Source: Hesseltinella vesiculosa
Taxonomy: Eukaryota > Mucoromycota > Mucoromycetes > Mucorales > Cunninghamellaceae
Length of the DNA: 64,000 nt
NCBI GenBank assembly: GCA_002104935.1
Contig: MCGT01000037.1
Location: forward strand, 124,001 to 188,000
Direction of reading: 5' to 3'
Under the pieces are notes generated by a model, which had not been told where the DNA came from, searched no databases, and was given only the letters and a program-made list of their open reading frames with translations. A program made the translations under genes and the position numbers. Positions 1-10,687 of the stretch are shown here, piece after piece; the first letter of the stretch is position 1; each line of letters starts with the position of its first letter.

Positions 1-3000
1 CACTCCCTCTTCCAAATGATCAAGCACACCCACCAAACCCACCCCAATTTTACTTTGTCTGCTTACTCTGACAACGCCGCCGTCTTGGAAGGCTCCTTGG
101 CCACCCGCTTCGCCGCCTCCTCTGCCATCAACAACGCCTACGAACACTATCAAGAAAAAGTCCACTACTTGGCCAAGGTAGGAAGGAAAGCCCGCTGGCC
201 GACACGATCCATTCATCTGCTTTTTTCTCCTAGGTCGAAACCCATAACCACCCCACCGCCGTGTCGCCTTATCCTGGTGCCTCCACCGGCTCGGGTGGTG
301 AAATCCGTGATGAAGGTGCTGTGGGCCTGGGCTCCAAACCAAAGGCCGGTCTCGTCGGCTTCACCGTCTCCAACCTGCTGATCCCCGACAACGTCCAACC
401 TTGGGAAACGGACTTTGGCAAGCCCGACCATGTCGCCTCTGCCTTTGACATCATGATCGAAGCTCCCTTGGGTGGTGCCAGCTTCAACAACGAATTCGGC
501 CGCCCTGCTCTGACCGGCTACTTCCGTACGTTTGCTGAGCAAGTGCCTGTGGACGAAAACAATGTCGAGATCCGTGGTTACCACAAGCCCATCATGATCG
601 CCGGTGGCCTTGGCAGCGTGCGCCCAGCCCACGTGCTGAAGCAATCCATCCGCCCTGGCGCCCATCTGATTGTGCTCGGTGGCCCTAGCATGCTGATCGG
701 TCTGGGTGGCGGTGCTGCCAGCTCCATGGCCTCGGGAGAAAGCCGCGCCGAACTCGACTTTGCCTCTGTCCAGCGCGACAACCCCGAAATGGAACGCCGT
801 GCCCAACAAGTCATCGACTTCTGTACCGCCCTTGGCGACGCCAACCCCATCGAATCCATCCACGACGTCGGTGCCGGCGGTCTGTCCAACGCCCTGCCCG
901 AAATCGTCCACGACAGCGACCTTGGCGCCGCCATCGATCTGCGCAAGGTGCCTTGTGACGACCCTGGCATGTCCCCCATGGAAATCTGGTGCAACGAATC
1001 GCAAGAACGCTATGTGTTGGCGGTCGCACCCGAAAAGCTCGCCACCTTTGAATCCTTCTGTGCCCGCGAACGCTGTCCTTATGCTGTCGTCGGTACCGCC
1101 ACTGCTGACCAACGCCTTGTCGTCAAGGACCCCTTGTTGAACACCACCCCCATCGATTTGCCCATGGCCGTCCTCTTTGGCAAGCCTCCCAAGATGTCCC
1201 GTACCACCCAATCCCTCACGCCCCACCGCCACGTCTTTGACGCCTCCCTCAAGTCTTACGTGCCCGGCCTGAACTCTGTCAACGACGCCCTGACCGAAGC
1301 CTCTCAACGTGTCTTGCAGCTCCCCGCCGTTGCCTCCAAATCCTTCCTCGTCACCATCGGTAAAAGAAGAGCTTTGAAACAGAGTCAAGCGCGCAAACTC
1401 ATCTTGTTTTTTTTTTTTTCTCCCTAGGCGATCGATCCATTACAGCCATGGTTGCTCGTGACCAAATGGTGGGTCCTTGGCAAGTGCCTGTGGCAGACGT
1501 GGCTGTCACCATCACCTCCCTTGGTCATGATATCGTGACGGGTGAAGCCATGGCCATGGGTGAACGTACGCCCTTGGCTCTGCTGTCGCCTGCTGCCTCC
1601 GCTCGTATGGCTGTGGCCGAATCCCTGACCAACTTGGCCGCCGCCAACATCACCGACTTGGCCCATGTACGCCTTTCAGCCAACTGGATGTGTGCAGCCG
1701 ATCACCCTGGCGAAGGCGCTGGCCTGTACGAAGCCGTGCAAGCCATCGGTCTGGAACTCTGCCCTGCCCTGGGCGTCGCCATCCCTGTCGGCAAGGACTC
1801 CATGTCGATGAAGATGTCCTGGGAAGCCCAAGGCGACAAACGCACCGTCACCGCCCCTCTCTCCTTGATCATCACCGCCTTTGGCACAGTCACCAATACC
1901 CACAAGACCTGGACCCCCCAACTGCGCAACCAAGCCGGCACCTCGCTTGTGCTGATCGACCTGGCCCGAGGCAAGCAACGTCTTGGCGGCTCAGCTCTTG
2001 CCCAAGTCTTCAAGCAAATCGGCTCCGAAGCGCCCGACGTCGAAGACGCCGCCCTGCTCAAGAACTTCTTCGACGCCATGCAAGTCTGCAAGGAACACGA
2101 CGACCTGGTGCTCGCCTACCACGACCGCTCCGATGGTGGTCTGTACACCGCCGTGGCCGAAATGGTCTTTGCTGGCCATGTGGGGGCCACCCTGGACCTG
2201 GATGTGCTGTGTGCTCAACCCCAAGATGCCATGGCTGCCCTGTACAACGAAGAACTTGGTGCTGTGGTGCAAGTCAGCGATGACCGCCTTGATGCCTTTG
2301 TGTCTCTCCTGAGCGCCAACGGCGTGCCCGCCGAGGTGGTCCACAAGATCGGTACCGTCACTCCTCACAACGACTCTGATGCGCTGGTTGTGCGTGTGGC
2401 TGGCCAGACCGTGTTTGACGCTAGCCGCGTCGACCTGTTCCGTCTGTGGTCCAAGACCTCCTACCTGATGCAAGCCCACCGTGACAATGCCGACTATGCC
2501 AAGCAAGAATTCGACAATGTGTTGGACGTCAACGATCCTGGTCTCAACTACCACCTGACCTTTGACCCCGCCGCCACCGTTGTGGACGAAGGCCAGCTCG
2601 GTGCCCAGCAAGGCACCTCGCCCGCGGCAGCCCGTCGTCCCAAGGTGGCCATCCTGCGCGACCAAGGTGTCAATGGCCAGATCGAAATGGCCTACGCCTT
2701 CCACTTGGCCGGCTTCGACGCCGTCGACGTCCACATGACCGATATCCTGTCCGGCAAGGTCTCGCTCAAGGACTTTGTAGGCTTTGCTGCCTGTGGTGGT
2801 TTCTCCTACGGTGATGTGCTTGGCGCCGGCTCTGGCTGGGCCCGTTCCATCCTGTTGCACCCTCACGCCCGTGCCGAATTTGTCGACTTCTTCCAACGCG
2901 ACCACACCTTTGCCCTGGGCGTGTGCAATGGCTGTCAGTTCCTCAGCCAGCTGGCTGAACTGATCCCTGGCGCCGAGTCCTGGCCTCGCTTCGAACGCAA

Positions 3001-3430
3001 CCAAAGCGAACAATTCGAAGGCCGCACCACCATGGTCGAAATCACCGCCACCCAAGCCAACAACATTTTCTTCAAGGACATGCAAGGCTCACGTTTCCCC
3101 ATTGCCGTGGCCCATGGTGAAGGCTGCGCCGACTTTAAGAAACCCGGTGCCCAAGAAGCCTTTGACCAAGCCCACCTCACCACCATTCGCTATGTCGACA
3201 ACTATGGCCAACCTACCCAACGCTACCCCTTCAACCCCAACGGCTCGCCCAACGGTATTGCCGGTATTGGCACCCCTAACGGCCGTGTGCTCGCCATGAT
3301 GCCCCATCCTGAACGCGTCATCCTCAAAGAAAGCAACTCCTGGTACCCCCACGATCAACAATGGGGCCAAAAGGGTCCTTGGCTGCGCATGTTTGCCAAT
3401 GCCCGTGCCTGGATCGGTGACAACTTCTAG
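1..3430 (+). CDS. ADE6: Phosphoribosylformylglycinamidine synthase (FGAM synthase), 5'-partial
   Basis: Catalyses the ATP- and glutamine-dependent conversion of FGAR to FGAM, the fourth step of cytosolic de novo purine synthesis. Exons 1-177, 234-1359 and 1428-3430 join in frame to about 1,101 residues; the N-terminal part (roughly 200 residues) lies left of the window. The first exon carries the AIRS-like region and the splice leads into [19 protein letters not shown], the family's ATP-binding segment. The second synthetase half follows, then a C-terminal class I glutamine amidotransferase domain starting near nt 2640, with nucleophile Cys in GVCNGCQF (about nt 2921-2944) and the His-Glu pair in MMPHPERV (about nt 3298). 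Large fused eukaryotic form, not the bacterial split PurL/PurQ. A polyadenylation-type AATAAA follows near nt 3529. Identification is secure; only the start is missing. Confidence 0.96.
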
Positions 3431-3633
3431 GTTATTTTCTCCCATGCTTCCATTTTTTTTTTAGATTTTTCTTCTTTCCCTTGTATATCCACAAATAGCA
3501 CAAAAAAAAAAAAAAAGTCATCTATTTCAATAAACATTCATCGTCTTTTTATGTCATTAACCCATGGAAAAATATGTACATGCTGGGTGGCGTTCATTTT
3601 AGTTTACAAAGGAGAGGCGTCAGGATCGAGGGA

Positions 3634-3894
3634 TCAGTTGGCCGTTTCCCATGGCTTGCGATCCAATGGGCAGTGTTCATTGTTGGGGCATGTCTCGAGC
3701 CATTTGGTGATGCAGTGCAGATGAAAGACATGGTTGCATGCACCCCAGAGCAAAGGGCATTCATCGCCTGGCCGAAGGCAATTCGGACAGCAGCTGTCGT
3801 ATACATTTTGACATATCCCACACACATCATCATCATCATCGATATCCCAGCGCCAATACGATGCCATCTTCCAAGACTTGATTCTGACCTTCAT
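3634..3894 (-). CDS. APC11: Anaphase-promoting complex RING-H2 subunit APC11
   Basis: Single-exon gene of 86 residues, the usual APC11 length. The start MKVRIKSW is typical of APC11. The RING-H2 ligands run from CGIC (Cys25, Cys28) through CCPNC and the GACNHVFHLHC block to HCPLD. APC11 is the catalytic RING subunit of the APC/C ubiquitin ligase and recruits E2 enzymes during mitosis. The last zinc-ligand position, normally Cys in CPxC, is Asp78 here (CPLD), which is the arrangement known from the cullin RING protein RBX1. An Asp-rich run (residues 19-23, encoded by a CAT repeat on the plus strand) precedes the RING. Overall similarity (PGDECPLLWG, HCITKWL) favours APC11 over RBX1. The 5' side faces a 41-nt poly(A) run and the 3' end of RPN5. 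Confidence 0.88.
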   Translation of the reverse strand: MKVRIKSWKMASYWRWDIDDDDDVCGICQNVYDSCCPNCLRPGDECPLLWGACNHVFHLHCITKWLETCPNNEHCPLDRKPWETAN

Positions 3895-3937
3895 CGTGTT
3901 TAGGCTAAACCAACAATCAAAAGCAAACGAGGAAGCA

Positions 3938-3938
<1 letters not shown>

Positions 3939-3979
<41 letters not shown>
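3939..3979. repeat. 41-nt poly(A) run
   Basis: An uninterrupted run of A between the 5' side of APC11 and the 3' end of RPN5. It is the longest homopolymer in the window. It could be a real tract, a processed-transcript scar, or an assembly inaccuracy in length. Confidence 0.9.
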
Positions 3980-3981
<2 letters not shown>

Positions 3982-4073
3982 GGGTGGGCCCCTCCAGTTT
4001 CTTGCACAAACTCCACGTCATGGGCGATTTTTATTTGTTTATTTTACTTGGTAGAAAAGAGCAAAGGGGGGGA

Positions 4074-5857
4074 TTATTTTGCTTTGGCAATGCTATGGAC
4101 CATTTCTTCCTTGGAGATGAGATGGCATGTCTTTTCTACCAGGTTCAGCAAGGAGTTGATATCGCGAGACCAGTCATTCAAGATGTGGTTGGCGTCCTTT
4201 TTGACTTGGAAGGTAATGATGCCGGCGGGACGGTCGATGCGGGCATGAATGGTTTTGGACACGACAAGCTTGGCCAGGAATTCTTCAGCATCCTTGTCGT
4301 TGAGATCCAAGAGTTGTGTGAGGCGTTTGGTGGTGATGCGGGTGTAGTATTTGGCAATGACACGGATATTGTGTTCGATCACGCGGTGATGCAGCTCCTT
4401 CCAGCGTTTGTTGCCGTCGTCTGTCTTGGGCGTGAACACTTCGGTCTGCCGCAACGATGTCGCGTACAGTTCTTCAATACGAGGCCATCGCATCAATTCC
4501 ACGGATACAAAGCATTTGGCAAGGTCACTATTTAAAAGAACCGATGGTGAGCCAACTGCGCACGCTCGCCCATTCATAAAAAAACAGGCTTACTGATAAG
4601 AGGGCAGGTCGGCCAGTTTGGGATCTTGATAGATGCGATGCAACAGGTCGGATTGTTCATTATCATAAGGAGCAAGGATGACAAAAAGGATGCCGCGTTC
4701 CAGGGCGGCTTTCCACTTGACGTCGTCTTGTTGAATGCTTTCCGTATCGTAGATCTGCTTGTAATATTTGTGGACATTGAGGTATTCTTCTTCGTGCAAG
4801 GCGTGATGCACCATCAATTCATAAAATCGCAGTTTGAGATCCTAAAATCATAGCCCAGGTGAGCTCACTGATAAAAACAAGAACAATAACACTTGCCTCG
4901 TTTTCCTTTTCCTGGAAGAATTTGGTATTGATCTTTTTGGAGATGATTTGAGTGCGAATGTAGTCGTGCTTGGCAAGGCAAAGTCGCATTTGCTCGAGAA
5001 TAAAATCGGTCTTTTCACGTTTTTCCATGGAACCAAACGTTTCCACCTAAGCAGACGAAAAAGATGCTTGTCAGTGCTGGCTCGTTTAGACAGACCGGCT
5101 TGTTTACCTGGAGTTCTTGGAGGATGTCGGCAGCTTCATTGATTTTGCCTTCGTCTTCTTTGATCTTGGATAACATGCGTGTGATTCTTGCTCGTTCGAC
5201 TTCGACATAAATCTATGGGCCAGGCAAAAGTAAGTTAGCTTTTTGCGTCACTCCCGAAAGAGTCCTTTTACCTTGCCGTCGGTCACATTGCGCAGCGTAT
5301 CGATCAATTCCAATTTGGTCTCCATGTCAGGTGTATGATCCAAATAAGACATGGCTTCCTGGACCATTTTCGTGGTGGCCTGTTCATTAAGAAGGTGAGC
5401 GCCTCGTTGCCCTTGCCATGTCGTCTGCTTACGGCTTTCAATTGACCATGCTTTTTGGACAGCAGGACGATTTCTTCATTCAAGAGTTTCCAGTTGTTGG
5501 CATCACGGCACAACTTGATCACATGGACAAGAATACGACCAGTCGATTGAGGATCGGCAGCCTGAAAAACGTGTAGAGCGGTGAGGATCTTTAGTGTAGA
5601 GTCAAGGGCAAAAAGAGGGGTTATTTACATTTCGAGCCTGTTTTTCCAAGGAGAACAACTTGTCAATGGCTTCATTCAGTTGGCCAGCCTAGTCAATGAG
5701 AAAAAATGTCAGCGTTACGCGTTGGCAATTTAGACGTCAAGTCGATGGAGATGTGCTTTCAGTGCTTTACTTTGGCGAGAGCTTCCGTCTCAGGAAGCAG
5801 GGCATCGACCTGAGGAGTAAAATCCTTTTCCATCTTTTCCAGTTTGCCTTCAGACAT
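4074..5857 (-). CDS. RPN5: 26S proteasome regulatory subunit Rpn5 (PSMD12)
   Basis: Non-ATPase lid subunit of the 19S regulatory particle. Eight exons on the minus strand: 5857-5771, 5688-5629, 5561-5433, 5379-5272, 5212-5108, 5046-4897, 4841-4594 and 4527-4074. They join in frame to 446 residues (yeast Rpn5 is 445, human PSMD12 456). The start [18 protein letters not shown] follows a short leader. The mid-protein segment around [19 protein letters not shown] and the C-terminal PCI/winged-helix region with [15 protein letters not shown] are characteristic of the family. Intron 6 begins GCAAGT after GAG, so it is a GC-AG intron. The gene is divergent from SEC13, with 266 bp between the two start codons. 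Confidence 0.95.
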
Positions 5858-6123
5858 GATATAAAAAAATTCTTGATCGAATAGATTCTATTGAAATGAA
5901 AAAGAACAGTGGGCAAGAGAGAAGAGGAAGAAAAAGAAGAAAAAAAAACGTAATCCAGCCTGTGACTTTTTCGGTTGACGTGTATGCTGTGCTGTGATTG
6001 GTCGGCGGGCCATTCAACCAGGTGAATGAAAAAAAAAAAAAAAAAACGGGCTACTCCTCTTTTTACACGTTGAACCCGTAGCTCTTTTTTTTTTCCATCA
6101 TCGGTTTATTCTAGAGAACAACA

Positions 6124-7518
6124 ATGGTAAAGTAGTTCCCATCCAACCATCCATCGCACCAATGTACAAAGAACAGTACTTTACGCAGCAGATGATGTTT
6201 GCTTATGCATCTACTTTCCATCATCCAGACATAAATCTTACTCTTTTTTATTCAGGCGCAACCAGGAACTCAAGTGATTGAAACACACCATGAAGACATG
6301 ATTGTAAGTCCAGTACAGCATGGTTGGCTTTCCAGCACAAAGAGACGACTCATTTTCTCACTTGGCTTTAGCATGATGCTCAGCTAGATTATTACTCTCG
6401 TCGACTTGCCACCGCATCATCAGACAAAACCATCAAGATATTCGAAGTGGAAGGTGATGCCCAACGCCTGGTCGATACATTAACAGGGTAACATTCAACC
6501 ATCGAGACAAAAAAAAACAAAAAGCAATGGCATCGCTACGCGTTGTTCTCACGTCGTGGTTTCTTTTGTATGGCAGACACGAGGCGCCAGTGTGGCAGGT
6601 GACATGGGCACATCCCAAGTTTGGCACCATCTTGGCCTCCTGTTCCTATGATGGCCGTGTCATTATTTGGAAAGAACAAAACAATACCTGGGTCAAGATT
6701 AAAGAACACACGGTGCATACCGCCTCTGGTAAGTCACATTCTAAATCAAAAAGCGCGTCGCCACTGACTTTGCCTGGTAGTGAACTCGGTGTCTTGGGCT
6801 CCACATGAACTGGGCGCCATGTTGGCCTGTGCATCCTCGGATGGCAAGGTGTCTGTATTAGAATACCGAGGTAACAGGAGAACCCAGGAGAAAATGCAAG
6901 GAGACAACTGACCGACTCCTTTTTCCAGAGGACGGTGAATGGGAAACGTTTGTGATTGACGCACATGGTATCGGATGTAATGCTGTGACCTGGGCTCCTG
7001 CTACGGTGCCTGGCAGTCTGGTACAAGCCAATGGAGGACAGATCCATACCGTCAAGAAACTGATCTCGGCTGGCTGTGACAACCTGATCAAGATTTGGGT
7101 ATGGAGGTAAGCATGACATCAAAGCAACACTACGTCATTTAGGGAGCTTGCCATATTTATTGATTTCATATTGTATGAATCCAGGGACGAAACAAAGTCA
7201 TGGCAAGAAGAAGAAGCCTTGGATGGCCATTCTGACTGGGTGCGGGATGTCGCTTGGGCACCCAACGTCGGCTTGAGCAAGAGCTATTTGGCCAGTTGCT
7301 CACAAGACAAGACAGTATTGATCTGGACCCAGGAACCTGGAAACAAATGGACCAAGAAGCTACTGAACAGCAAGTTTGCAGACGTGATCTGGCGCGTGAG
7401 CTGGTCATTGGCTGGTAACGTGCTGGCGGTATCATGTGGTGATAATAAAGTTACCCTCTGGAAAGAAGATCCCAAAGGTGATTGGCAGTGTATCCAAGAA
7501 ATGGAAGAATCTACCTAG
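6124..7518 (+). CDS. SEC13: COPII/nuclear pore WD40 protein Sec13
   Basis: WD40 propeller that forms the outer COPII cage with Sec31 on ER exit sites, and is also a Nup84-complex and SEA-complex component. Exons 6124-6126, 6256-6303, 6372-6487, 6577-6728, 6781-6870, 6929-7106 and 7185-7518 join in frame to 306 residues (yeast 297, human about 320). The first coding exon is just the ATG; it is followed at once by GTAAAG, and exon 2 opens GCGCAACCAGG. Conserved stretches are [26 protein letters not shown] and [11 protein letters not shown]; the protein ends in the blade containing [13 protein letters not shown]. The first exon is inferred from the intron signals; starting at a downstream Met would remove the HEDMI motif. 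Poly(A) and AATAAA-like signals follow near 7605-7620. Confidence 0.94.
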
Positions 7519-8310
7519 TTTAGTTTAGCAACAAAAAAAAAAAAAAACGAACTCCCTCCCACTTTCTACATCTCACCCTTTGTCTTTTTTTTTTTTTATA
7601 TATACATATCAATAATAAAAAGATAAGTACAATTTTGGTGTTTGTTCATGCAAGTTGGATATTAAAATAAGATGACGCAAGAATCAACCATCAAAATGCA
7701 ATAGTGAAAGAGGTATCCAAATGAGGCAAAGTACTGTACAAGAAAAAAAAAGAGGCTTCCCTTGGCATTTTGCTCACTACTTTTTTTCATGTTGCTCAAC
7801 AGGTTTGCAACAAATGGACTAGACCATCTTGTTTTCCTGTGCAAGGGGAAACCAATTTGACCAAAAGCTGATTGATAAAATCAATCTACTCTTTTCCCTC
7901 GTGGGACAGGAGACGTTGTATTGTCCATTGTTGTTAAATAAAAAGTAAATAATGAAAATAAGCAATAAGGATGAGCCAAGAATTAGACACATCAATGGGA
8001 GATTGATGTAATAAAACGGAAAGTGCGTGACGGATTAAAGTTCGATTTGTGTGCTCGTGCAAGCTCGACGTCCATCGTTTTTTAGCCAATCAGCGGCATC
8101 GAGGACCTAGAATTTTTCTGCGTTTGAACCTCTCCCCCCCACCTTTCTCTTTTAGGCTGTACGGAGTTTTAATCCATGGAAAGGGATCGACATTTTAAAT
8201 ATTTTAGTGCCTTTTTTTTTTTTTCTGCTCTTTTTTTTCTTGTAACCTTCCTTTTTTTCCTTTTTGTGTGAGCACTCCCTTCCATTCCTTTCACTTTTCT
8301 TTATTCTACT
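7519..8310. other. Intergenic, no gene seen
   Basis: AT-rich sequence between the SEC13 stop and the fucosyltransferase-like start, with several A/T runs. Open frames here are short and lack family resemblance. The last 100 nt is a pyrimidine-rich leader (T-rich, ending in ctactATG), consistent with the 5' untranslated region of the next gene. Confidence 0.6.
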
Positions 8311-10272
8311 ATGACTTATCAGCTGTTAAATGGGACAGGGGATGTTAAGAAACTACGAGTGCGTTACAACATGGCCAAATGGCTCACCACCGTTAGTTTG
8401 ATCGCCGTCGTCACCATGGCTGTTTATGCTCTTCTCTATCCAAGTAAGCCTCATCTCTTTTCACTAATCTCGTCAACAATCCACGCACTAACTTGTTTTG
8501 TTCATTGCTCCCATAGGCATTCGCATGGATCAATGGAAAAATCGGGTCACCGATGAAGAATTGGAAGATGCTCAAGAACAACCATCGCCTCCTCCAGCCC
8601 ATGGCTCCATCACCACCCACATTCGCAACAGCACCTGCCGGTTCACTGCTGACAATATGATTTTTCCTTTGGAAAACAGCAACTATACCCAGTTCCAACC
8701 TGACGACACTCTCCGCCAGGTCCTGGACTATGTCTCTGATGCTGACTTCAACAAGTACTGTGACCAATGGGATCCTGTCTATGGTATGTCTGGCCATCTG
8801 GAAATGAGCAACGAAAATGAAAACTGTGGGGCGTGGCAGCAAGAATTCGCCCAACTGCAGCAGCAGCGTCTCCAACAACTGGACCGTTTTAGAGCTGGTA
8901 CTCTGAAATCTCCCAAGGATGTTCCTCGCTTTGCCTCGTATCTTTGTCAAGAAGATCCTCAACACCGTGGCTCTCATGGTTGTGGTGGTCTCGCTGACCG
9001 AATGATTGGTAAATCCCCCCCCCCCCAAAAAAAAAAAAAAAATACAATCAGAGCGCGGCCTAGACTTTTTTTTTTTTTTTTCCTTGGTAGGCATTGTGTC
9101 CACGTTTTTCTATGCTTTGATGACCGACCGTGGTTTCTTGATGAGCTGGCCTGAAGGCGATCCTGCTCGTTTGGAATCTGTTTTTGAAAAACCTACCATC
9201 GACTGGTCCTTTGATCCTAGCGAAATGCGCAGTCTGTACAAGAAGCCTGGCTACCAAACCGTCAACACCCTCAACTTCAACTGGCAACGCATCCGTGGTG
9301 TCATGTTCCCTCAAGGCCCTTCCCAAGACTTTAATCAACTCTGGCCTGAGCCTGTAAGTGACAAGAGTGGCCGGAAATGGAGGCACTCATCTTCTTCTTG
9401 TTCAGTATGTGCAAGTGCAATCCAACCGAGGCTATGTGATCCGTACCTTTGACTACTCGGATCATTATGCACCCAAATTGGAACAAATGGGATTGTCCAA
9501 ATCCAACCACTGGCGATGCATTGTCGACTACCTCTTCAAGCCCAAACTCGAGTCTCGCCGTTTCATCAACGCTTACAAAAAGCTCTTCCAAATGGATAGC
9601 GTCCTCAGCATTGGCCTGCAGATCCGCACCAATGATACCGCCATGGCCGATCCCGACAAAGATACCAATACGCTGGAGGATTGGGACTACTACTTTACCT
9701 GTGCCAACAAGCTTCGTGATGCGCGCCGTGAACCCCACCATCGCCGCGTCGTCTACTTTTTATTGACCGACTCTAGCAAACTGAGAGAACAGTTTGTCTC
9801 CATGAATCACGACAAGGAACTCCGCGACAAGTTTATCCAAGACGACGACACGTCCATGGTTGTCACCGGCTTGCCCATCGAACACATCGAAGCCAAGACC
9901 GTCAAGACCAAGGCCGAGATCGGCCTCACGGAAGATGACTCCAACCTTGAAAAACTCTTGGCCGGTACCCACAGTGCCATCATTGACAACTGGCTGCTGT
10001 CCTATACCGACTATCGCCTCATCAGCCGCCAGGGCTTTGGTAAAATCGCCGCCTTCCACGCAAGCAACTCCCACTCCACCATCAGTTTGCCAAGAGTAAG
10101 TCGTGTAACCGTGACCAAAAACAAGAAAAATTGTTTTTTTTTTCTCCCTTCGATTCTCACCCCTTCCCCTTTTTGATCACAGCTGGAAAGCAAAGAACAC
10201 CTCGTCAACTGTGCCAGTCCGCATGCCTTTACTTCTTTCGAAACTCTTAGTACCTGGTGGAGTCTTGGCTAA
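8311..10272 (+). CDS. Type II membrane fucosyltransferase-like glycosyltransferase
   Basis: Exons 8311-8443, 8517-9008, 9091-9353, 9406-10095 and 10183-10272 join to 555 residues. A short basic cytoplasmic N-terminus is followed by one hydrophobic segment (about residues 24-43), then a luminal stem and catalytic domain, which is Golgi type II topology. CGGLADRMIG (around residues 199-208) followed by IVSTFFYALMTDR resembles the donor-site entry of plant and fungal fucosyltransferases (GT37/GT23-like, GGLADR / G.GNRL motifs). IGLQIRTND near residue 365 resembles motif I (HxGxxxR / IGIQIR) of that superfamily. Several N-x-S/T sequons (for example NST and NYT) fit luminal exposure. Likely role: adding fucose to secreted or cell-wall glycans; acceptor and linkage cannot be told. 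The second intron holds a C8, a long A run and a long T run before its acceptor. Confidence 0.72.
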
Positions 10273-10687
10273 AACCCTGCTTCCCTTTTTGACTCTTTAG
10301 GTTCGTTTGTTTTGACAGACGGATTTTAACATGTGCATATATTTTTTCTATCCGTCACACCGCTTCCATCTCCCTCATGCTCTTTGTAATAAAAAAAATT
10401 TGTACCACGCAATTTTTTTTTTATTTCTTCTGAATGACGTCCTCCTGTTGAATCTCAGTCCAATCTCACCAAAACCAAGCCATATCATTGGCTACCATGT
10501 AGATCATTTTTGGGATCGGGTGAAATCTGAATTTATTTTTTTTGCTTGGCAACGGATCAACGGAACACTTCATTCTCATGACATAAAAATTACCAAATTT
10601 TTCTTTATTGCACAAAATAGGATGTTTATTTGTGCCAGTCAACTGAAAAAAAAATGGGGGGAGGCAGGTAGAAAAGATGGCTTTTTT
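10273..10687. other. Convergent 3' flanks
   Basis: The interval between the stop codons of the fucosyltransferase-like gene (plus) and PMT2 (minus). It holds A/T runs and AATAAA-like signals for both transcripts (for example near 10388 and its minus-strand counterparts), and no convincing gene. Confidence 0.55.

Noticed and set aside
213..1388. Long minus-strand open frame opposite FGAM synthase
   Set aside because: It begins with a non-ATG codon, has no family resemblance, and mirrors the codon bias of the coding strand.
1991..3085. 364-codon minus-strand open frame within FGAM synthase
   Set aside because: Shadow of a highly biased coding exon; the His/Val/Gly-rich composition is typical of antisense translation.
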